Assembly: GCF_030678875.1 (NCBI RefSeq)
Contig: NZ_JAUUDS010000008.1
Location: forward strand, 1-64,000
From: Sphingomonas aurea
Lineage (GTDB): Bacteria > Pseudomonadota > Alphaproteobacteria > Sphingomonadales > Sphingomonadaceae
Reading direction: 5' to 3'
Length of the DNA stretch: 64,000 bases
The number at the start of each line of letters is the position of its first letter. Position 1 is the first letter of the stretch. A program made the translations under genes and the position numbers. The notes under the pieces are model-generated. The model was not told the DNA's origin. It worked only from the letters and a program-made list of their open reading frames with translations, and ran no database searches. Positions 19,157 through 28,518 of the stretch are shown here, piece after piece.

Positions 19157-20212
19157 ATGCGGGGTGCGGCCCTGATTGCGATAACGGTAGCGGCGCTGGT
19201 GATCGCGCCCGCCGCCGCGCAGCGCACGCTGGACGTGCCGGCCACCGCCCGCTGGCGTCATGCCGAAACCGGCGTGACGCTGCCGCCGCGACTGGAGACG
19301 ATGGCGCGGCTGAAGCTGACCGACACCACCGATACTGAGGCCGACGTCACGATCGGGTACGAGAGCGACGATCACACGCTGCTCGGCACCGTCTTCATCT
19401 TCCGCTCCGCCCTGCCCAACGCCGCGATCTGGCTGGATCGTTCCGACGTCGCGATCCGCCAGCGTGACCTATTCGCCGGTGCGACGCCGACCACGCCAGC
19501 GCCGGTGGCTTTCGTGCCGCCGTTCGGTGGCGCGGCATCGGGGCTGCGCCAGACCTATCGCACTGGCGGCGGCGCATATCGTGCCACGTCGGTGGCGATG
19601 ATCCCGCTGGACGGGTGGCTGCTGGCGATCCGGCTGAGTGCCAAGACGCTGGATCCCGCGATGCTCGACACGGCGATGGACCGGGTGGTCGCCGCCATTG
19701 GCCGGCCGGCCAAGCCGGTCCCGCCGCAGCCTGCCTCGACGCCAGTGGCGGACTGCGCGACCCCGCTCGCCTTCGGTCACGCCAAGCCGGTGAAGGCCGA
19801 CATGGGCGACGCGTTGCTCGGCTCGCTGATGGGCATCGCCGCCGCGTCCGAGCAAGCGAAACAGGCGTCCCAGCCGGCACCGGTCCCGGCGGCCACGCCG
19901 CTGTGCCGCGACCCGTCGAGCACGATTCGCTACGGCATCTATCATGGCGAAGGCACCGGCTATCGTATGGCGCTCGGCGATGCCGGTCGGGTCGTCGACG
20001 TGTCGCTCAGCCTGTCCGGGCAGATCGATGCCGGCAAGGCGGGGCAGATGCTGGTCACGCTCGACGATGTCGACGGCACCATCCTGACCTTCGGCACCTT
20101 CTCTGCCCTGCCCAGGCCGGCGCAGGTCATGACGATGATCGAGCACGGCAAGCCGATCGGCAGCCGTCAGACCCGCCCGGGCCGAGTCGAGTTCACCCTT
20201 CCGCGGAAATGA
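19157..20212 (+). CDS. Secreted hypothetical protein
   Basis: I do not recognise this 351-residue product. It has a signal peptide (hydrophobic core in the first 18 residues, likely cleavage after APAAA), one pair of cysteines (in VADCATPL and TPLCRDP) that could form a disulfide, and a Pro-rich hinge near residue 190. The rest alternates strands as in periplasmic beta-rich proteins. A GGGGGAGG stretch suits the ATG at 19157 (seven-base spacing) better than the ATG at 19151. The last 20 bases overlap the end of the convergent PAP2 gene. Confidence 0.72.
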   Translation: MRGAALIAITVAALVIAPAAAQRTLDVPATARWRHAETGVTLPPRLETMARLKLTDTTDTEADVTIGYESDDHTLLGTVFIFRSALPNAAIWLDRSDVAIRQRDLFAGATPTTPAPVAFVPPFGGAASGLRQTYRTGGGAYRATSVAMIPLDGWLLAIRLSAKTLDPAMLDTAMDRVVAAIGRPAKPVPPQPASTPVADCATPLAFGHAKPVKADMGDALLGSLMGIAAASEQAKQASQPAPVPAATPLCRDPSSTIRYGIYHGEGTGYRMALGDAGRVVDVSLSLSGQIDAGKAGQMLVTLDDVDGTILTFGTFSALPRPAQVMTMIEHGKPIGSRQTRPGRVEFTLPRK

Positions 20213-20795
20213 ACCGCCGCAACCATGTCTCGCCCGTCCGCACCAGCGGGCGGGCGAGGCGTTCGGCGGCCCAGCCGATCGCAGCACCCGCGATCACGTC
20301 GCTGAGGTAATGTTTGCCACGGCTCGGCTGGAGTGCGGCGATGGCCACCGCCGCGGCCTGGAGCGGCAGGCCGGCGAGCGGGTCCTCCGTCGCCACCGCC
20401 TGCGCCACCGCGACCGCCCCGGCCGTGTGGCCGGAGGGGAAGGAGTTCAGCGACGGGTCGTCCCCGCCCGTGCCCTTGCCGACCCGGTGTCCCTCGCGCA
20501 GCGCACGGGCCGGGCGGGTGCGGTCGATGCTGGTCTTCAATACCGTCTTGGCGGCGGTCGCGATCAGGTGGCTGGCGAGCATCCGCACGCCGGCGCGGGC
20601 GACCGCCGGGCGGCGCAGCACCGCGCCCATCAGGATCGTCGCGGTGGACAGGGCGATCAGCGGCGGCTGGTCGGCCACCTCGCTCGCCTTGCCCGACAGG
20701 CGGACGAGTGCGCCATCGCGGCGGCGGGCGGCGCGATGAGTCGCTTGCCTGTCTTGCTCGGCGGCGCGCCGGACCAACACCTTCGCCTTACCCAT
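20193..20795 (-). CDS. PAP2-family membrane phosphatase
   Basis: A 200-residue membrane protein with the three phosphatase motifs of type 2 phosphatidic acid phosphatases: KTSIDRTRP (K-x6-R-P), PSGHTAGA (PSGH) and SRGKHYLSD (S-R-x5-H-x3-D). The active site faces the periplasm in this family, and substrates range from phosphatidic acid to undecaprenyl pyrophosphate. The first eight bases overlap the end of the upstream FNT-family gene, so both are likely on one minus-strand transcript. Confidence 0.87.
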   Translation of the reverse strand: MGKAKVLVRRAAEQDRQATHRAARRRDGALVRLSGKASEVADQPPLIALSTATILMGAVLRRPAVARAGVRMLASHLIATAAKTVLKTSIDRTRPARALREGHRVGKGTGGDDPSLNSFPSGHTAGAVAVAQAVATEDPLAGLPLQAAAVAIAALQPSRGKHYLSDVIAGAAIGWAAERLARPLVRTGETWLRRFISAEG

Positions 20796-21603
20796 TGTCG
20801 CCACCGTCCTGCACATCGCTGCGGACCTGCGCGTGCGCCAGCACCGCGAACAGCCCCGCGCCGCCGACCAGATTGCCCAATACTGCCGGTGCGATCAGTG
20901 CGAACAGCGCCTGCATCACCCCGACCTGCCCGTCGAACAGCAGCAGGAACGCCTCGTCCGACCCGACGACCGAGTGGCTGAATCCCGCAATGGCGACGAC
21001 ATAGGTGATCGCGACGATGACCAGGAACGCCTGTTCGCGCGCGTTGGGCAGCGACCAGGCGATCACCGCGATCAGGAACCCGGCAGGGATCGCGTTCAGG
21101 AACGTGCCCCACGGCCCCAGTTCGAGGATCCGACCGGAAACTTCCAGTGCCGCCCGGCGCAATTCGGGGTCACCCAGCAGGCCGGCATCGATCAGCGCCG
21201 CCGCGATGGCGGTACCGGCCAGATTCGCGCCCAGCACGATGCCCCACAGCCTCAGCGTGCGACCCAGTGCCCAGCGTGACGGCCGGGTCGCCAGCGGCAG
21301 CATCGCAGTTATCGTGCTCTCGGTGAACAGCTGCATCCGTCCCAGAATGACCATCACGAACCCGATCGGATAGCCCAGCGCGACCACCAGGTCCCGCCAC
21401 TGGGTATCGGGCAGGTCGCGGTGCAGCGCCGCCTCCGCGATCAGCGAGGTGTTGATCGCCAACCCTGCCGCCAGTCCCGACCAGAAGAGCGCGGCGGCGG
21501 GGCGGTTCAGCTCCTCCTCCCCCTCCTCGCGCACCGTGCGGTGCAGTTCGCGCGCGTCCGCCGCCTTCAGGTCGTCGACATCCTCGTCCTCAGCATCGGC
21601 CAT
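20788..21603 (-). CDS. Formate/nitrite transporter (FNT) family channel
   Basis: A 271-residue protein with six membrane segments after an unusually acidic cytoplasmic N-terminus of about 40 residues (ADAEDEDVDDLKAADA...). The core shows FNT features such as SGLAAGLAINTSLIAEAA, LGRMQLFTESTITAMLPL and GFSHSVVGSDEAF. FNT channels pass small monovalent anions such as formate, nitrite or hydrosulfide, and no metabolic partner for any of these is adjacent. It overlaps the PAP2 gene by eight bases. Its start lies 61 bases from the divergent trmB. Confidence 0.85.
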   Translation of the reverse strand: MADAEDEDVDDLKAADARELHRTVREEGEEELNRPAAALFWSGLAAGLAINTSLIAEAALHRDLPDTQWRDLVVALGYPIGFVMVILGRMQLFTESTITAMLPLATRPSRWALGRTLRLWGIVLGANLAGTAIAAALIDAGLLGDPELRRAALEVSGRILELGPWGTFLNAIPAGFLIAVIAWSLPNAREQAFLVIVAITYVVAIAGFSHSVVGSDEAFLLLFDGQVGVMQALFALIAPAVLGNLVGGAGLFAVLAHAQVRSDVQDGGDNG

Positions 21604-21664
21604 CGCCGCCCAACGGCCGGCACGGCGCTTTGCTCCGGCCGGCACCACGGCTAGAGGCGACGCG

Positions 21665-22345
21665 ATGAACGATCCCATGACGATCCGCCGCCTCTACGGC
21701 CGCAGCCAGGGGCACAAGCTGCGCGCCGGCCAGGCCGCGCTGGTCGAGGAAATGTTGCCCGCCGTGTCGGTGCCTGGCCACGGTCCGCTCGATGCCGCGA
21801 CGCTGTTCGGCGACGACCGGCCGCTGCACGTCGAGATCGGCTTCGGCGCGGGCGAGCATCTGGCGGGGCAGGCCGCGGCGCATCCCGATACCGGCTTCAT
21901 CGGTTGCGAGCCGTTCCTGAACGGCGTTGTCGGCGCGCTCGGCCATATCCGCGAGGGCGGGCTGACCAACGTCCGCCTGCACATGGGCGACGCGCTGGAG
22001 GTGATCGAGCGACTGCCCGATGCCAGCCTGTCGCGCGTCTATCTGCTCCACCCCGATCCCTGGCCCAAGGCGCGTCATGCGAAGCGGCGCATGGTCAATC
22101 ACGGCCCGCTCGACCTGATCGCCGCCAAGCTGATGCCGGGCGCGGAGTTCCGGCTGGGCACCGACGACCCGACCTATTGCCGCTGGTCGATGATGGTGAT
22201 GAACCAGCGCAGCGATTTCGACTGGCTGGCGACCTCGGCGCACGACTTCCTGACCCGCCCCGACGACTGGCCGGAGACCCGCTACGAGCGAAAGGCGCGC
22301 CGACAGGGCCACGAGGTCTGGTATTTCCGCTATTGTCGGCGTTAA
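21665..22345 (+). CDS. trmB: tRNA (guanine-N7-)-methyltransferase
   Basis: TrmB (226 aa) methylates G46 in the variable loop of tRNAs. It has the SAM-binding strand VEIGFGAGEHL, the motif IGCEPFLNGV, and the family signature LLHPDPWPKARHAKRRMV; GTDDPTYCRWS follows. The start at 21665 places MNDPMTIRRLYGRSQGHKLR at the N-terminus, matching the family's RRSYGRRxGH-type entry. It closes the conserved lnt-metK-trmB series, with unrelated genes between. Confidence 0.95.
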   Translation: MNDPMTIRRLYGRSQGHKLRAGQAALVEEMLPAVSVPGHGPLDAATLFGDDRPLHVEIGFGAGEHLAGQAAAHPDTGFIGCEPFLNGVVGALGHIREGGLTNVRLHMGDALEVIERLPDASLSRVYLLHPDPWPKARHAKRRMVNHGPLDLIAAKLMPGAEFRLGTDDPTYCRWSMMVMNQRSDFDWLATSAHDFLTRPDDWPETRYERKARRQGHEVWYFRYCRR

Positions 22346-22355
22346 TACCGGCGCG

Positions 22356-22808
22356 ATGATCCCGCTGATCCCTGGCATTGCCACCGTTGCGCAGACGATC
22401 ACCCTGTCGCTGACGCCGATCTTCATGCTGACCGCGATCGGCCAGCTGCTGAACGTCCTCGCCGGCCGGCTGAGCCGCGTCGTCGACCGGGTGCGCGCGC
22501 TGGAGGAGCTGCATTCGGGTGCGACCGGGGCGGAACTGACGCGCTACATCTGGGAACTGCGCCGGCTGGACCGCCGCATCTCGATCATCAACGCGGCACT
22601 GTTCCTGGCGGTGTCGAGCGCGGTGATGACCGCCATCGTCGTCGCCAGCCTGTTCGTCGCGACCCTGGCCAAGCTGCACTTCGCCAGCGCCGTCGCGGTC
22701 GCGTTCATCCTGGCGATGCTGCTGCTGATCGCCTCGCTGGTCGGGTTCATGATCGAGGTGCGGGTGTCGCTCCTCTCGATCCATGTCCGCGAGGATTTGC
22801 TGAAGTGA
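22356..22808 (+). CDS. DUF2721 family membrane protein
   Basis: A 150-residue inner membrane protein with three membrane segments (residues about 10-32, 76-100 and 108-132). A cytoplasmic, charge-rich loop between the first and second reads RLSRVVDRVRALEELHSG and RRLDRRISIIN, the pattern of DUF2721. The function of the family is unknown. The stop codon overlaps the start of the next gene (GTGA), so the pair is translationally coupled. Confidence 0.82.
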   Translation: MIPLIPGIATVAQTITLSLTPIFMLTAIGQLLNVLAGRLSRVVDRVRALEELHSGATGAELTRYIWELRRLDRRISIINAALFLAVSSAVMTAIVVASLFVATLAKLHFASAVAVAFILAMLLLIASLVGFMIEVRVSLLSIHVREDLLK

Positions 22809-23212
22809 TCGAGCAGCGCGCATTGCAGCTGGTGGTCGCCATCGCCTGTCTGCTGCCGCTGCTGGCAGGCGGCGCGGGGATCGTAAGAGGACCGGCCGCC
22901 TTCGGTCATCTGGCGGAGGTGCCACGCGATCTCGACAGCCACTTCCGCTACATATCGGGCATCTTCTTCGCCACCGGCCTCGGCTTCCTGTCCTGCATTC
23001 CTGGCATCGAGCGGCAAGGCGCGCGGTTCCGCCTGCTCGGCGCGCTGATCGTGGTCGGCGGGCTGGCGCGGGGCGTGTCGCTGCTGGCGGTCGGTGCCCC
23101 CTCGACCGGGCATGTGCTGGGGCTGGGTATGGAAACGATCGTCGTACCGCTGCTGATGCTGTGGCAGTGGCGGGTCGAGCGGGCAGCGGCGGGAATGAAC
23201 TACCCACACTAA
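22805..23212 (+). CDS. DUF4345 family membrane protein
   Basis: A 135-residue protein with four membrane segments. The middle carries DSHFRYISGIFFATGLGF, the most typical stretch of DUF4345. The start is GTG within the GTGA overlap with the upstream gene, and no other start fits. The function is unknown. Confidence 0.8.
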   Translation: MIEQRALQLVVAIACLLPLLAGGAGIVRGPAAFGHLAEVPRDLDSHFRYISGIFFATGLGFLSCIPGIERQGARFRLLGALIVVGGLARGVSLLAVGAPSTGHVLGLGMETIVVPLLMLWQWRVERAAAGMNYPH

Positions 23213-23250
23213 CCTGCGTTATCGCACTCCCTGCCCTTTCGGGAGCCGAC

Positions 23251-24510
23251 GTGGCCGCCATCGCAACCTTGCTCGGCAAAATCCTGCTCTGGCTGGTCGT
23301 GGTGGCCTGTCTGGCGGTCACGATCGTTCCGCGCTTCCTTGACCGCCGCTACTATCGCGGACCCGTGACCGACCATTTCGACAGCCAGCGCTTCGCCAAT
23401 CCGGACGGCGATGCCGACACCGCCGCGCCGCCGACCGGCGGCAGCCGCGCCGGCTTCTTCTGGCGCTACCTGCTCGGCGACGACGGACGCCCGGCCTGGC
23501 CCGACACCGTGCCGGTACACCCCGCCCCCCCCGCCGAGCTGATGCAGCGCCTGCCGGTGCCGATCGTCAGCGCGCCCGCGACCCCGGACGAGGCGGCGGC
23601 GACGCCGATGCGCGCGACCTGGATCGGCCATGCCAGCGTGCTGGTGCAGACGCCCGACCTCAACATCCTGACCGATCCTGTATGGAGCGAGCATACCGGA
23701 CCGTTCGGCTTCGGTCCGCGCCGGGTCGCGGCACCCGGCATCGCGATGGACGACCTGCCGCGGATCGACCTGATCCTCATCAGCCACAATCACTACGACC
23801 ATCTCGACCTTCCGACACTGAAGCGGATCTGGGCGCGCGACCGGCCGCTGATCGTCACCAGCCTGGGCAACGACGCGATCCTGCGCGATGCCGGCATCCC
23901 CGCACAGGCGGCCGATTGGCACCATGCGGTGACCGTGATGGGTCGCCCGCGCGTCGCCCGCGACCGGTTCTGGAGCCGCCCGGTCCGCGTCCACGTCACC
24001 CGCAACCACCATTGGGGCAGCCGCTGGTTCGCCGACCGCAACCGCGCGCTGTGGAGCAGCTTCGTCGTGACGCTGCCCGGCGGCAACCTGTTCTTTGCCG
24101 GCGACACCGGACTGGGCGATGGCCGCTGGGCGGCCGAGGCGGCCGCGCTGGGGCCGATCCGGCTGGCGCTGATCCCGATCGGCGCGTTCCGCTTCGCCGC
24201 GGGCCAGATGGCGAGCGGCAGCCATATCGGTCCGGCACAGGCAGTACAGGTCTTTGCCGGCCTGGGCGCGGCGACGGCGATCCCGATCCACTGGGGCACG
24301 TTCCGCCTGTCCTATGAGGGGTATCGCGCCCCCGCCCGGCTGCTGCGTGCGGCGATGGCTTGCTCCGGCTTGACCAGCCGCTTCGCCCCGGTTGCGATCG
24401 GCCGTCCGGTCGACATAGCGCCGATTGCGGGGAATGCCCGGCCGGTGCCGGCCGATGCGGGGGCGCTGACCCGCTGCATCGACACCCCCGCCACACGCGC
24501 CTGGCAGTAA
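23251..24510 (+). CDS. MBL-fold metal-dependent hydrolase (UlaG/NAPE-PLD-like)
   Basis: A 419-residue protein with an N-terminal membrane anchor (residues about 6-26) followed by a metallo-beta-lactamase fold. The metal motif is SHNHYDHLD (HxHxDH), later ligands are in TRNHHWGSRW, FAGDTGLGDG and PIHWGTF, and WIGHASVLVQTPDLNILTDPVWS is the family's opening. It most resembles the UlaG/NAPE-phospholipase D branch, so a lipid or lactone substrate is possible. The start is GTG, with GGGAG five bases upstream. Confidence 0.85.
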   Translation: MAAIATLLGKILLWLVVVACLAVTIVPRFLDRRYYRGPVTDHFDSQRFANPDGDADTAAPPTGGSRAGFFWRYLLGDDGRPAWPDTVPVHPAPPAELMQRLPVPIVSAPATPDEAAATPMRATWIGHASVLVQTPDLNILTDPVWSEHTGPFGFGPRRVAAPGIAMDDLPRIDLILISHNHYDHLDLPTLKRIWARDRPLIVTSLGNDAILRDAGIPAQAADWHHAVTVMGRPRVARDRFWSRPVRVHVTRNHHWGSRWFADRNRALWSSFVVTLPGGNLFFAGDTGLGDGRWAAEAAALGPIRLALIPIGAFRFAAGQMASGSHIGPAQAVQVFAGLGAATAIPIHWGTFRLSYEGYRAPARLLRAAMACSGLTSRFAPVAIGRPVDIAPIAGNARPVPADAGALTRCIDTPATRAWQ

Positions 24511-24517
24511 GACGCGG

Positions 24518-24904
24518 TCAGCCGATCTTGTAGAAGCAGAGCTTGTTGCCGTCCGGATCGCGGACATAGGCACCGTAGAAACCCATCGACTCCGGCGCGC
24601 GCAGCCCCGGCGCACCTTCATCGCTCGCACCCAGTGCCAGTGCGCGCGCATGGACCGCGTCGACCCGGTCGCGGCTCTCCAGCACCAGCGCGACCATCCC
24701 GCCATTGCCGGTATCGGCCGTCCCGCCGTCATACGGCCGGGTGACCGCCAGCATCGGCGCGTCGAAGCCGGTACCGTACAGGGTGAAGCCGCGCTCGCCC
24801 GGCAGGGTCGACAGGCGCCGCCCGCCGATCTCGCCAATCAGCGCGTCGTAGAACGCCAGCGCCCGTGCATGGTCGTTGGTCCCCACCGTCACGTAACCGA
24901 TCAT
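24518..24904 (-). CDS. VOC-family protein
   Basis: A 128-residue VOC-fold protein opening MIGYVTVGTNDHARALAFYDALIGE and closing AYVRDPDGNKLCFYKIG. The C-terminal DPDGN-xL-x-F block is typical of glyoxalase/bleomycin-resistance family members. The usual first metal ligand histidine is replaced by threonine or valine in the first strand, so it may not be a metal enzyme of the standard kind. ATG 24904 gives a six-base spacing from GGGAG; ATG 24907 is an alternative. Confidence 0.82.
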   Translation of the reverse strand: MIGYVTVGTNDHARALAFYDALIGEIGGRRLSTLPGERGFTLYGTGFDAPMLAVTRPYDGGTADTGNGGMVALVLESRDRVDAVHARALALGASDEGAPGLRAPESMGFYGAYVRDPDGNKLCFYKIG

Positions 24905-24963
24905 CATCCGCTCCCTCTCGTGTCCCCGCATCCTACACCGGTGCGCACGAGAAGGAACGACGA

Positions 24964-25782
24964 TCAGCCGACGAAGGCGCGCTCGATCACGAAGGTGCCA
25001 GGATTGGCGTTCGATCCTTCGACGAACCCTTTCGCCTCCAGCAGCTGCGCGAAGTCGCGGATCATCTCGGTCGAGCCGCACAGCATCACCCGGTCGGTCT
25101 CCGGATCGAGCGCAGCCGTGCCGGTCAGCCCGCTGAACAACGTACCGTCGTCGATCAGCGCGCCGATCCGCGCCGTGTTGCGGAACGGCTCGCGCGTCAC
25201 GGTCGGGACATAGTGGAACTGCGCGCCCGCCTCATCCGCGACCAGCGGGTCCTCGGCCAGCCGGCCGTCCATCTCGTCGTGATAGGCGAGGTCGCTGACC
25301 CGTCGCACGCTGTGCACCACGATCACATCGTCATACGCGCTATAGACGTCCGGATCGCGCATCAGCGACAGGAACGGCGCCAGGCCGGTGCCGGTCGACA
25401 GCATGAACAGCCGCTTGCCGCCGAGCAGCGCGTCGAGCACCAGCGTGCCGGTCGGCTTCTTGCCCAGATAGATGTCGTCGCCCGGCTGGATCAGCTGCAA
25501 CCGGCTGGTCAGCGGGCCGTCCTGTACCTTGATCGACAGGAATTCCAGCTCCTCCGCGTAGTGGGGCGACGCGATCGAATAGGCGCGGACCAGCGGCTTC
25601 TTCTCGCCCGCCAGCCCGATCATCACGAACTCGCCCGAGCGGAAGCGGAAGCTCGCCGGCCGCTCGATGGCGAACGAGAACAGATGCTCGTTCCAGTGCC
25701 GCACCCACAGCACCTTGGCGGTCAGGAAGGCCGGATTATCGGGCAGCAGCGCGGGCGCGCGGGTTTCGGTCGTGACAGTCAT
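24964..25782 (-). CDS. fpr: Ferredoxin--NADP+ reductase
   Basis: A 272-residue FAD enzyme of the bacterial subclass I type. The FAD-binding motif is RAYSIASP and the NAD(P)-binding block is LSTGTGLAPFLSLMRDP. MLCGSTEMI and the C-terminus GTFVIERAFVG complete the pattern. The ending in FVG rather than VEK/Y is usual for alphaproteobacterial FPR. It moves electrons between NADPH and ferredoxin or flavodoxin, for biosynthesis or oxidative stress. It is divergent from uvrB, and the 136-base gap holds an SOS box. Confidence 0.92.
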   Translation of the reverse strand: MTVTTETRAPALLPDNPAFLTAKVLWVRHWNEHLFSFAIERPASFRFRSGEFVMIGLAGEKKPLVRAYSIASPHYAEELEFLSIKVQDGPLTSRLQLIQPGDDIYLGKKPTGTLVLDALLGGKRLFMLSTGTGLAPFLSLMRDPDVYSAYDDVIVVHSVRRVSDLAYHDEMDGRLAEDPLVADEAGAQFHYVPTVTREPFRNTARIGALIDDGTLFSGLTGTAALDPETDRVMLCGSTEMIRDFAQLLEAKGFVEGSNANPGTFVIERAFVG

Positions 25783-25888
25783 GGGTTCCGACAGCTTTCT
25801 TGCGAATGGCGCGCAGTAAGTTCCGGGTGACGGGGGGTCAACCATAGGTCTGCTTGGGGGCGATAAGGCAGGTGGCCGCACGTTGCCT

Positions 25889-25903
25889 GTTCCGCCCCCG
25901 TTC
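25889..25903 (+). promoter_or_regulatory. LexA (SOS) box GTTC-N7-GTTC before uvrB
   Basis: GTTC at 25889-25892 and GTTC at 25900-25903 are separated by exactly seven bases, matching the alphaproteobacterial LexA direct-repeat consensus without mismatch. The site ends 15 bases before the uvrB ATG. A second, imperfect copy (GTTC-N7-TTTC) lies at 25785-25799 next to the fpr start. uvrB is a classic SOS gene. Confidence 0.75.
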
Positions 25904-25918
25904 CCCATATTCGCGCCC

Positions 25919-28117
25919 ATGGCCATCCAGATCCGCACCAACCTCGCCGAGCCGGAAACCGGCGAGTCCTTCGTCCCCCATCGCCCGGCCCGCCCGCCCA
26001 AGGTCGAGGGCGGCAAGCGGTTCGAGCTGGTCAGCGAATATACCGCTTCGGGCGATCAGCCGACCGCGATCGCGGAACTGGTCGCCACGGCGAAGGCCGG
26101 CGAGAAGGATCAGGTGCTGCTCGGCGTCACCGGCTCGGGCAAGACCTTCACCATGGCCCGGGTGATCGAGGAGATGCAGCGGCCCGCCCTGATCCTCGCC
26201 CCCAACAAGATCCTGGCCGCGCAGCTGTACGGCGAGTTCAAGTCGTTCTTCCCCAACAACGCGGTCGAGTATTTCGTCAGCTATTACGACTATTACCAGC
26301 CAGAGGCGTATGTGCCCCGGTCGGACACGTACATCGAGAAGGAATCCTCGATCAACGAGGCGATCGACCGGATGCGCCACTCCGCCACCCGGTCGCTCCT
26401 GGAGCGCGACGACGTCATCATCGTCGCTTCGGTATCGTGCCTCTATGGCATCGGCTCGGTCGAGACCTATTCGGCGATGATCTTCGACCTGAAGAAGGGC
26501 CAGACCGTCGACCAGCGCGAGATCGTGCGCAAGCTGGTCGCGCTGCAATACAAGCGCAACGACGCCGCCTTCGTCCGCGGCAATTTTCGCGTGCGCGGCG
26601 ACAATCTCGAACTCTTCCCCTCGCACTACGAGGATTCGGCCTGGCGTATCTCGTTCTTCGGCGACGAGATCGAGGATATCGTCGAATTCGATCCGCTGAC
26701 CGGCAGCAAGGTCGCCAGCCTGAACAGCGTCCGCGTCTATGCCAACTCGCACTATGTCACGCCGGGTCCGACGATGAAGCAGGCGACCGAGGCGATCCGC
26801 CACGAACTGACCGAGCGGCTGAAGGAGCTGGAGGCGGAGGGCAAGCTGATCGAGCATCAGCGGCTGGAACAGCGCACCAATTTCGACCTGGAGATGATCC
26901 ACGCCACCGGCAGCTGCAACGGCATCGAGAATTACAGCCGCTTCCTGACCGGTCGCCTGCCCGGCGAGCCGCCGCCCACCCTGTTCGAGTACCTGCCAGA
27001 GAACGCGCTGCTCTTCGTCGACGAGAGCCACCAGACGATCGGCCAGATCAACGGCATGTCGCGCGGCGATCACCGCCGCAAGATCACGCTGGCCGAATAT
27101 GGCTTTCGCCTGCCGTCCGCGATCGACAACCGGCCGCTGCGCTTCAACGAGTGGGATGCGATGCGCCCGCAGACCGTCTGCGTCTCGGCGACGCCGGGCG
27201 GGTGGGAGATGGAGCAGACCGGCGGCGTCTTCGCCGAGCAGGTGATCCGCCCCACCGGCCTGATCGACCCGCCGGTCGAGATCAAGCCGGTCGAGGAGCA
27301 GGTGCAGGACCTGATCGTCGAGTGCCGCAAGACGACCGAGGCGGGCTATCGCACCCTCGTCACCACGCTGACCAAGCGGATGGCGGAGGATCTGACCGAA
27401 TATATGCACGAGGCGGGGATCAAGGTCCGCTACATGCATTCCGACGTCGAGACGCTGGAGCGTATCGAGCTGATCCGCGACCTGCGGCTGGGCGTCTACG
27501 ACGTGCTGATCGGCATCAACCTGCTGCGCGAGGGGCTCGACATTCCCGAGTGCGGGCTGGTCGCGATCCTCGACGCGGACAAGGAAGGCTTTCTCCGCTC
27601 CGAAACCTCGCTGATCCAGACGATCGGCCGCGCCGCGCGCAACGTCGACGGGCGTGTCATCCTCTACGCCGACCGCATCACCGGCTCGATGGAGCGGGCG
27701 ATGAACGAGACGGCGCGCCGCCGCGAGAAGCAGGAGGCGTACAATACCGAGCACGGCATCACCCCGACCACGATCCGCCGCAACATCGGCGACATCATCG
27801 CGCACGTCGCGTCGAAGGATCAGGTGACGGTCGAGATCGACGACCAGCGCCCGCACATGGTCGGCCACAACCTGCGCGCCTATATCGAGGATCTCGAGAA
27901 GAAGATGCGCAAGGCCGCCGCCGACCTGGAATTCGAGGAGGCCGGCCGACTGCGCGACGAGATCCGTCAGCTGGAAAACGAGGAACTCGGCCTGCCGGTC
28001 GAGCAGCACAAGGCGCCGATCATGGGCCGCTCGAACGAGGGCAAGCCGGGCACGCGCAAGACCCGCTACGGCAAGGAGAGCAAGATGCGAATGGGCGGTC
28101 GACGCGGCGGGCGGTGA
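25919..28117 (+). CDS. uvrB: Excinuclease ABC subunit B
   Basis: UvrB (732 aa) is the damage-verifying helicase-like subunit of nucleotide excision repair. Walker A is GVTGSGKT at residues 69-76, the beta-hairpin region contains [12 protein letters not shown], the later helicase motifs include [12 protein letters not shown] and QTIGRAARN, and a C-terminal UVR motif ([24 protein letters not shown]) binds UvrC. I prefer the ATG at 25919 because the alternative at 25883 would place the SOS box inside the coding region. Confidence 0.96.
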   Translation: MAIQIRTNLAEPETGESFVPHRPARPPKVEGGKRFELVSEYTASGDQPTAIAELVATAKAGEKDQVLLGVTGSGKTFTMARVIEEMQRPALILAPNKILAAQLYGEFKSFFPNNAVEYFVSYYDYYQPEAYVPRSDTYIEKESSINEAIDRMRHSATRSLLERDDVIIVASVSCLYGIGSVETYSAMIFDLKKGQTVDQREIVRKLVALQYKRNDAAFVRGNFRVRGDNLELFPSHYEDSAWRISFFGDEIEDIVEFDPLTGSKVASLNSVRVYANSHYVTPGPTMKQATEAIRHELTERLKELEAEGKLIEHQRLEQRTNFDLEMIHATGSCNGIENYSRFLTGRLPGEPPPTLFEYLPENALLFVDESHQTIGQINGMSRGDHRRKITLAEYGFRLPSAIDNRPLRFNEWDAMRPQTVCVSATPGGWEMEQTGGVFAEQVIRPTGLIDPPVEIKPVEEQVQDLIVECRKTTEAGYRTLVTTLTKRMAEDLTEYMHEAGIKVRYMHSDVETLERIELIRDLRLGVYDVLIGINLLREGLDIPECGLVAILDADKEGFLRSETSLIQTIGRAARNVDGRVILYADRITGSMERAMNETARRREKQEAYNTEHGITPTTIRRNIGDIIAHVASKDQVTVEIDDQRPHMVGHNLRAYIEDLEKKMRKAAADLEFEEAGRLRDEIRQLENEELGLPVEQHKAPIMGRSNEGKPGTRKTRYGKESKMRMGGRRGGR

Positions 28118-28494
28118 TGCCGAACCTACTCGGATCGCGCGCGGCGGCCGTAGGAACGAGTCTGGCCGCGGCGGCCGTCTCGACGGCCGCGATCATGATC
28201 GCGTGTGGATATTACAGGAATGCCGCCACGCTGCCGATGCAACTGGCCTTCATCGCCGGGCCGATCGCGCTGCCCCTGATCGTTGCCAGTCTGGCACCCT
28301 CACGCCGCACTTCGGTCTGGTCCGTCACGGCGGCGATTCTGGCGGTGGGCTGGGTTTATGTCGTCTATTGCGACACGCGGCTCGATCCGGGCGGAGGAGC
28401 GAGCTTCGCGGTCATCGTCGGGTGGTTCGCGGCCGTCATCGCGCTGGCCGTCGCGCTGCTGCTGACGCTGGCCCTCGCCGCCCGCCGCCGATAA
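28117..28494 (+). CDS. Small hypothetical membrane protein
   Basis: A 125-residue protein with four predicted membrane segments and almost no soluble part, ending in a basic tail AARRR. It is not a family I recognise. It overlaps the uvrB stop by one base (TGATG), so it is probably read from the SOS-controlled transcript, although that does not imply a role in repair. Confidence 0.65.
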   Translation: MPNLLGSRAAAVGTSLAAAAVSTAAIMIACGYYRNAATLPMQLAFIAGPIALPLIVASLAPSRRTSVWSVTAAILAVGWVYVVYCDTRLDPGGGASFAVIVGWFAAVIALAVALLLTLALAARRR

Positions 28495-28518
28495 TGGCCG
28501 GGCGGCGAGGGCGCGGCG

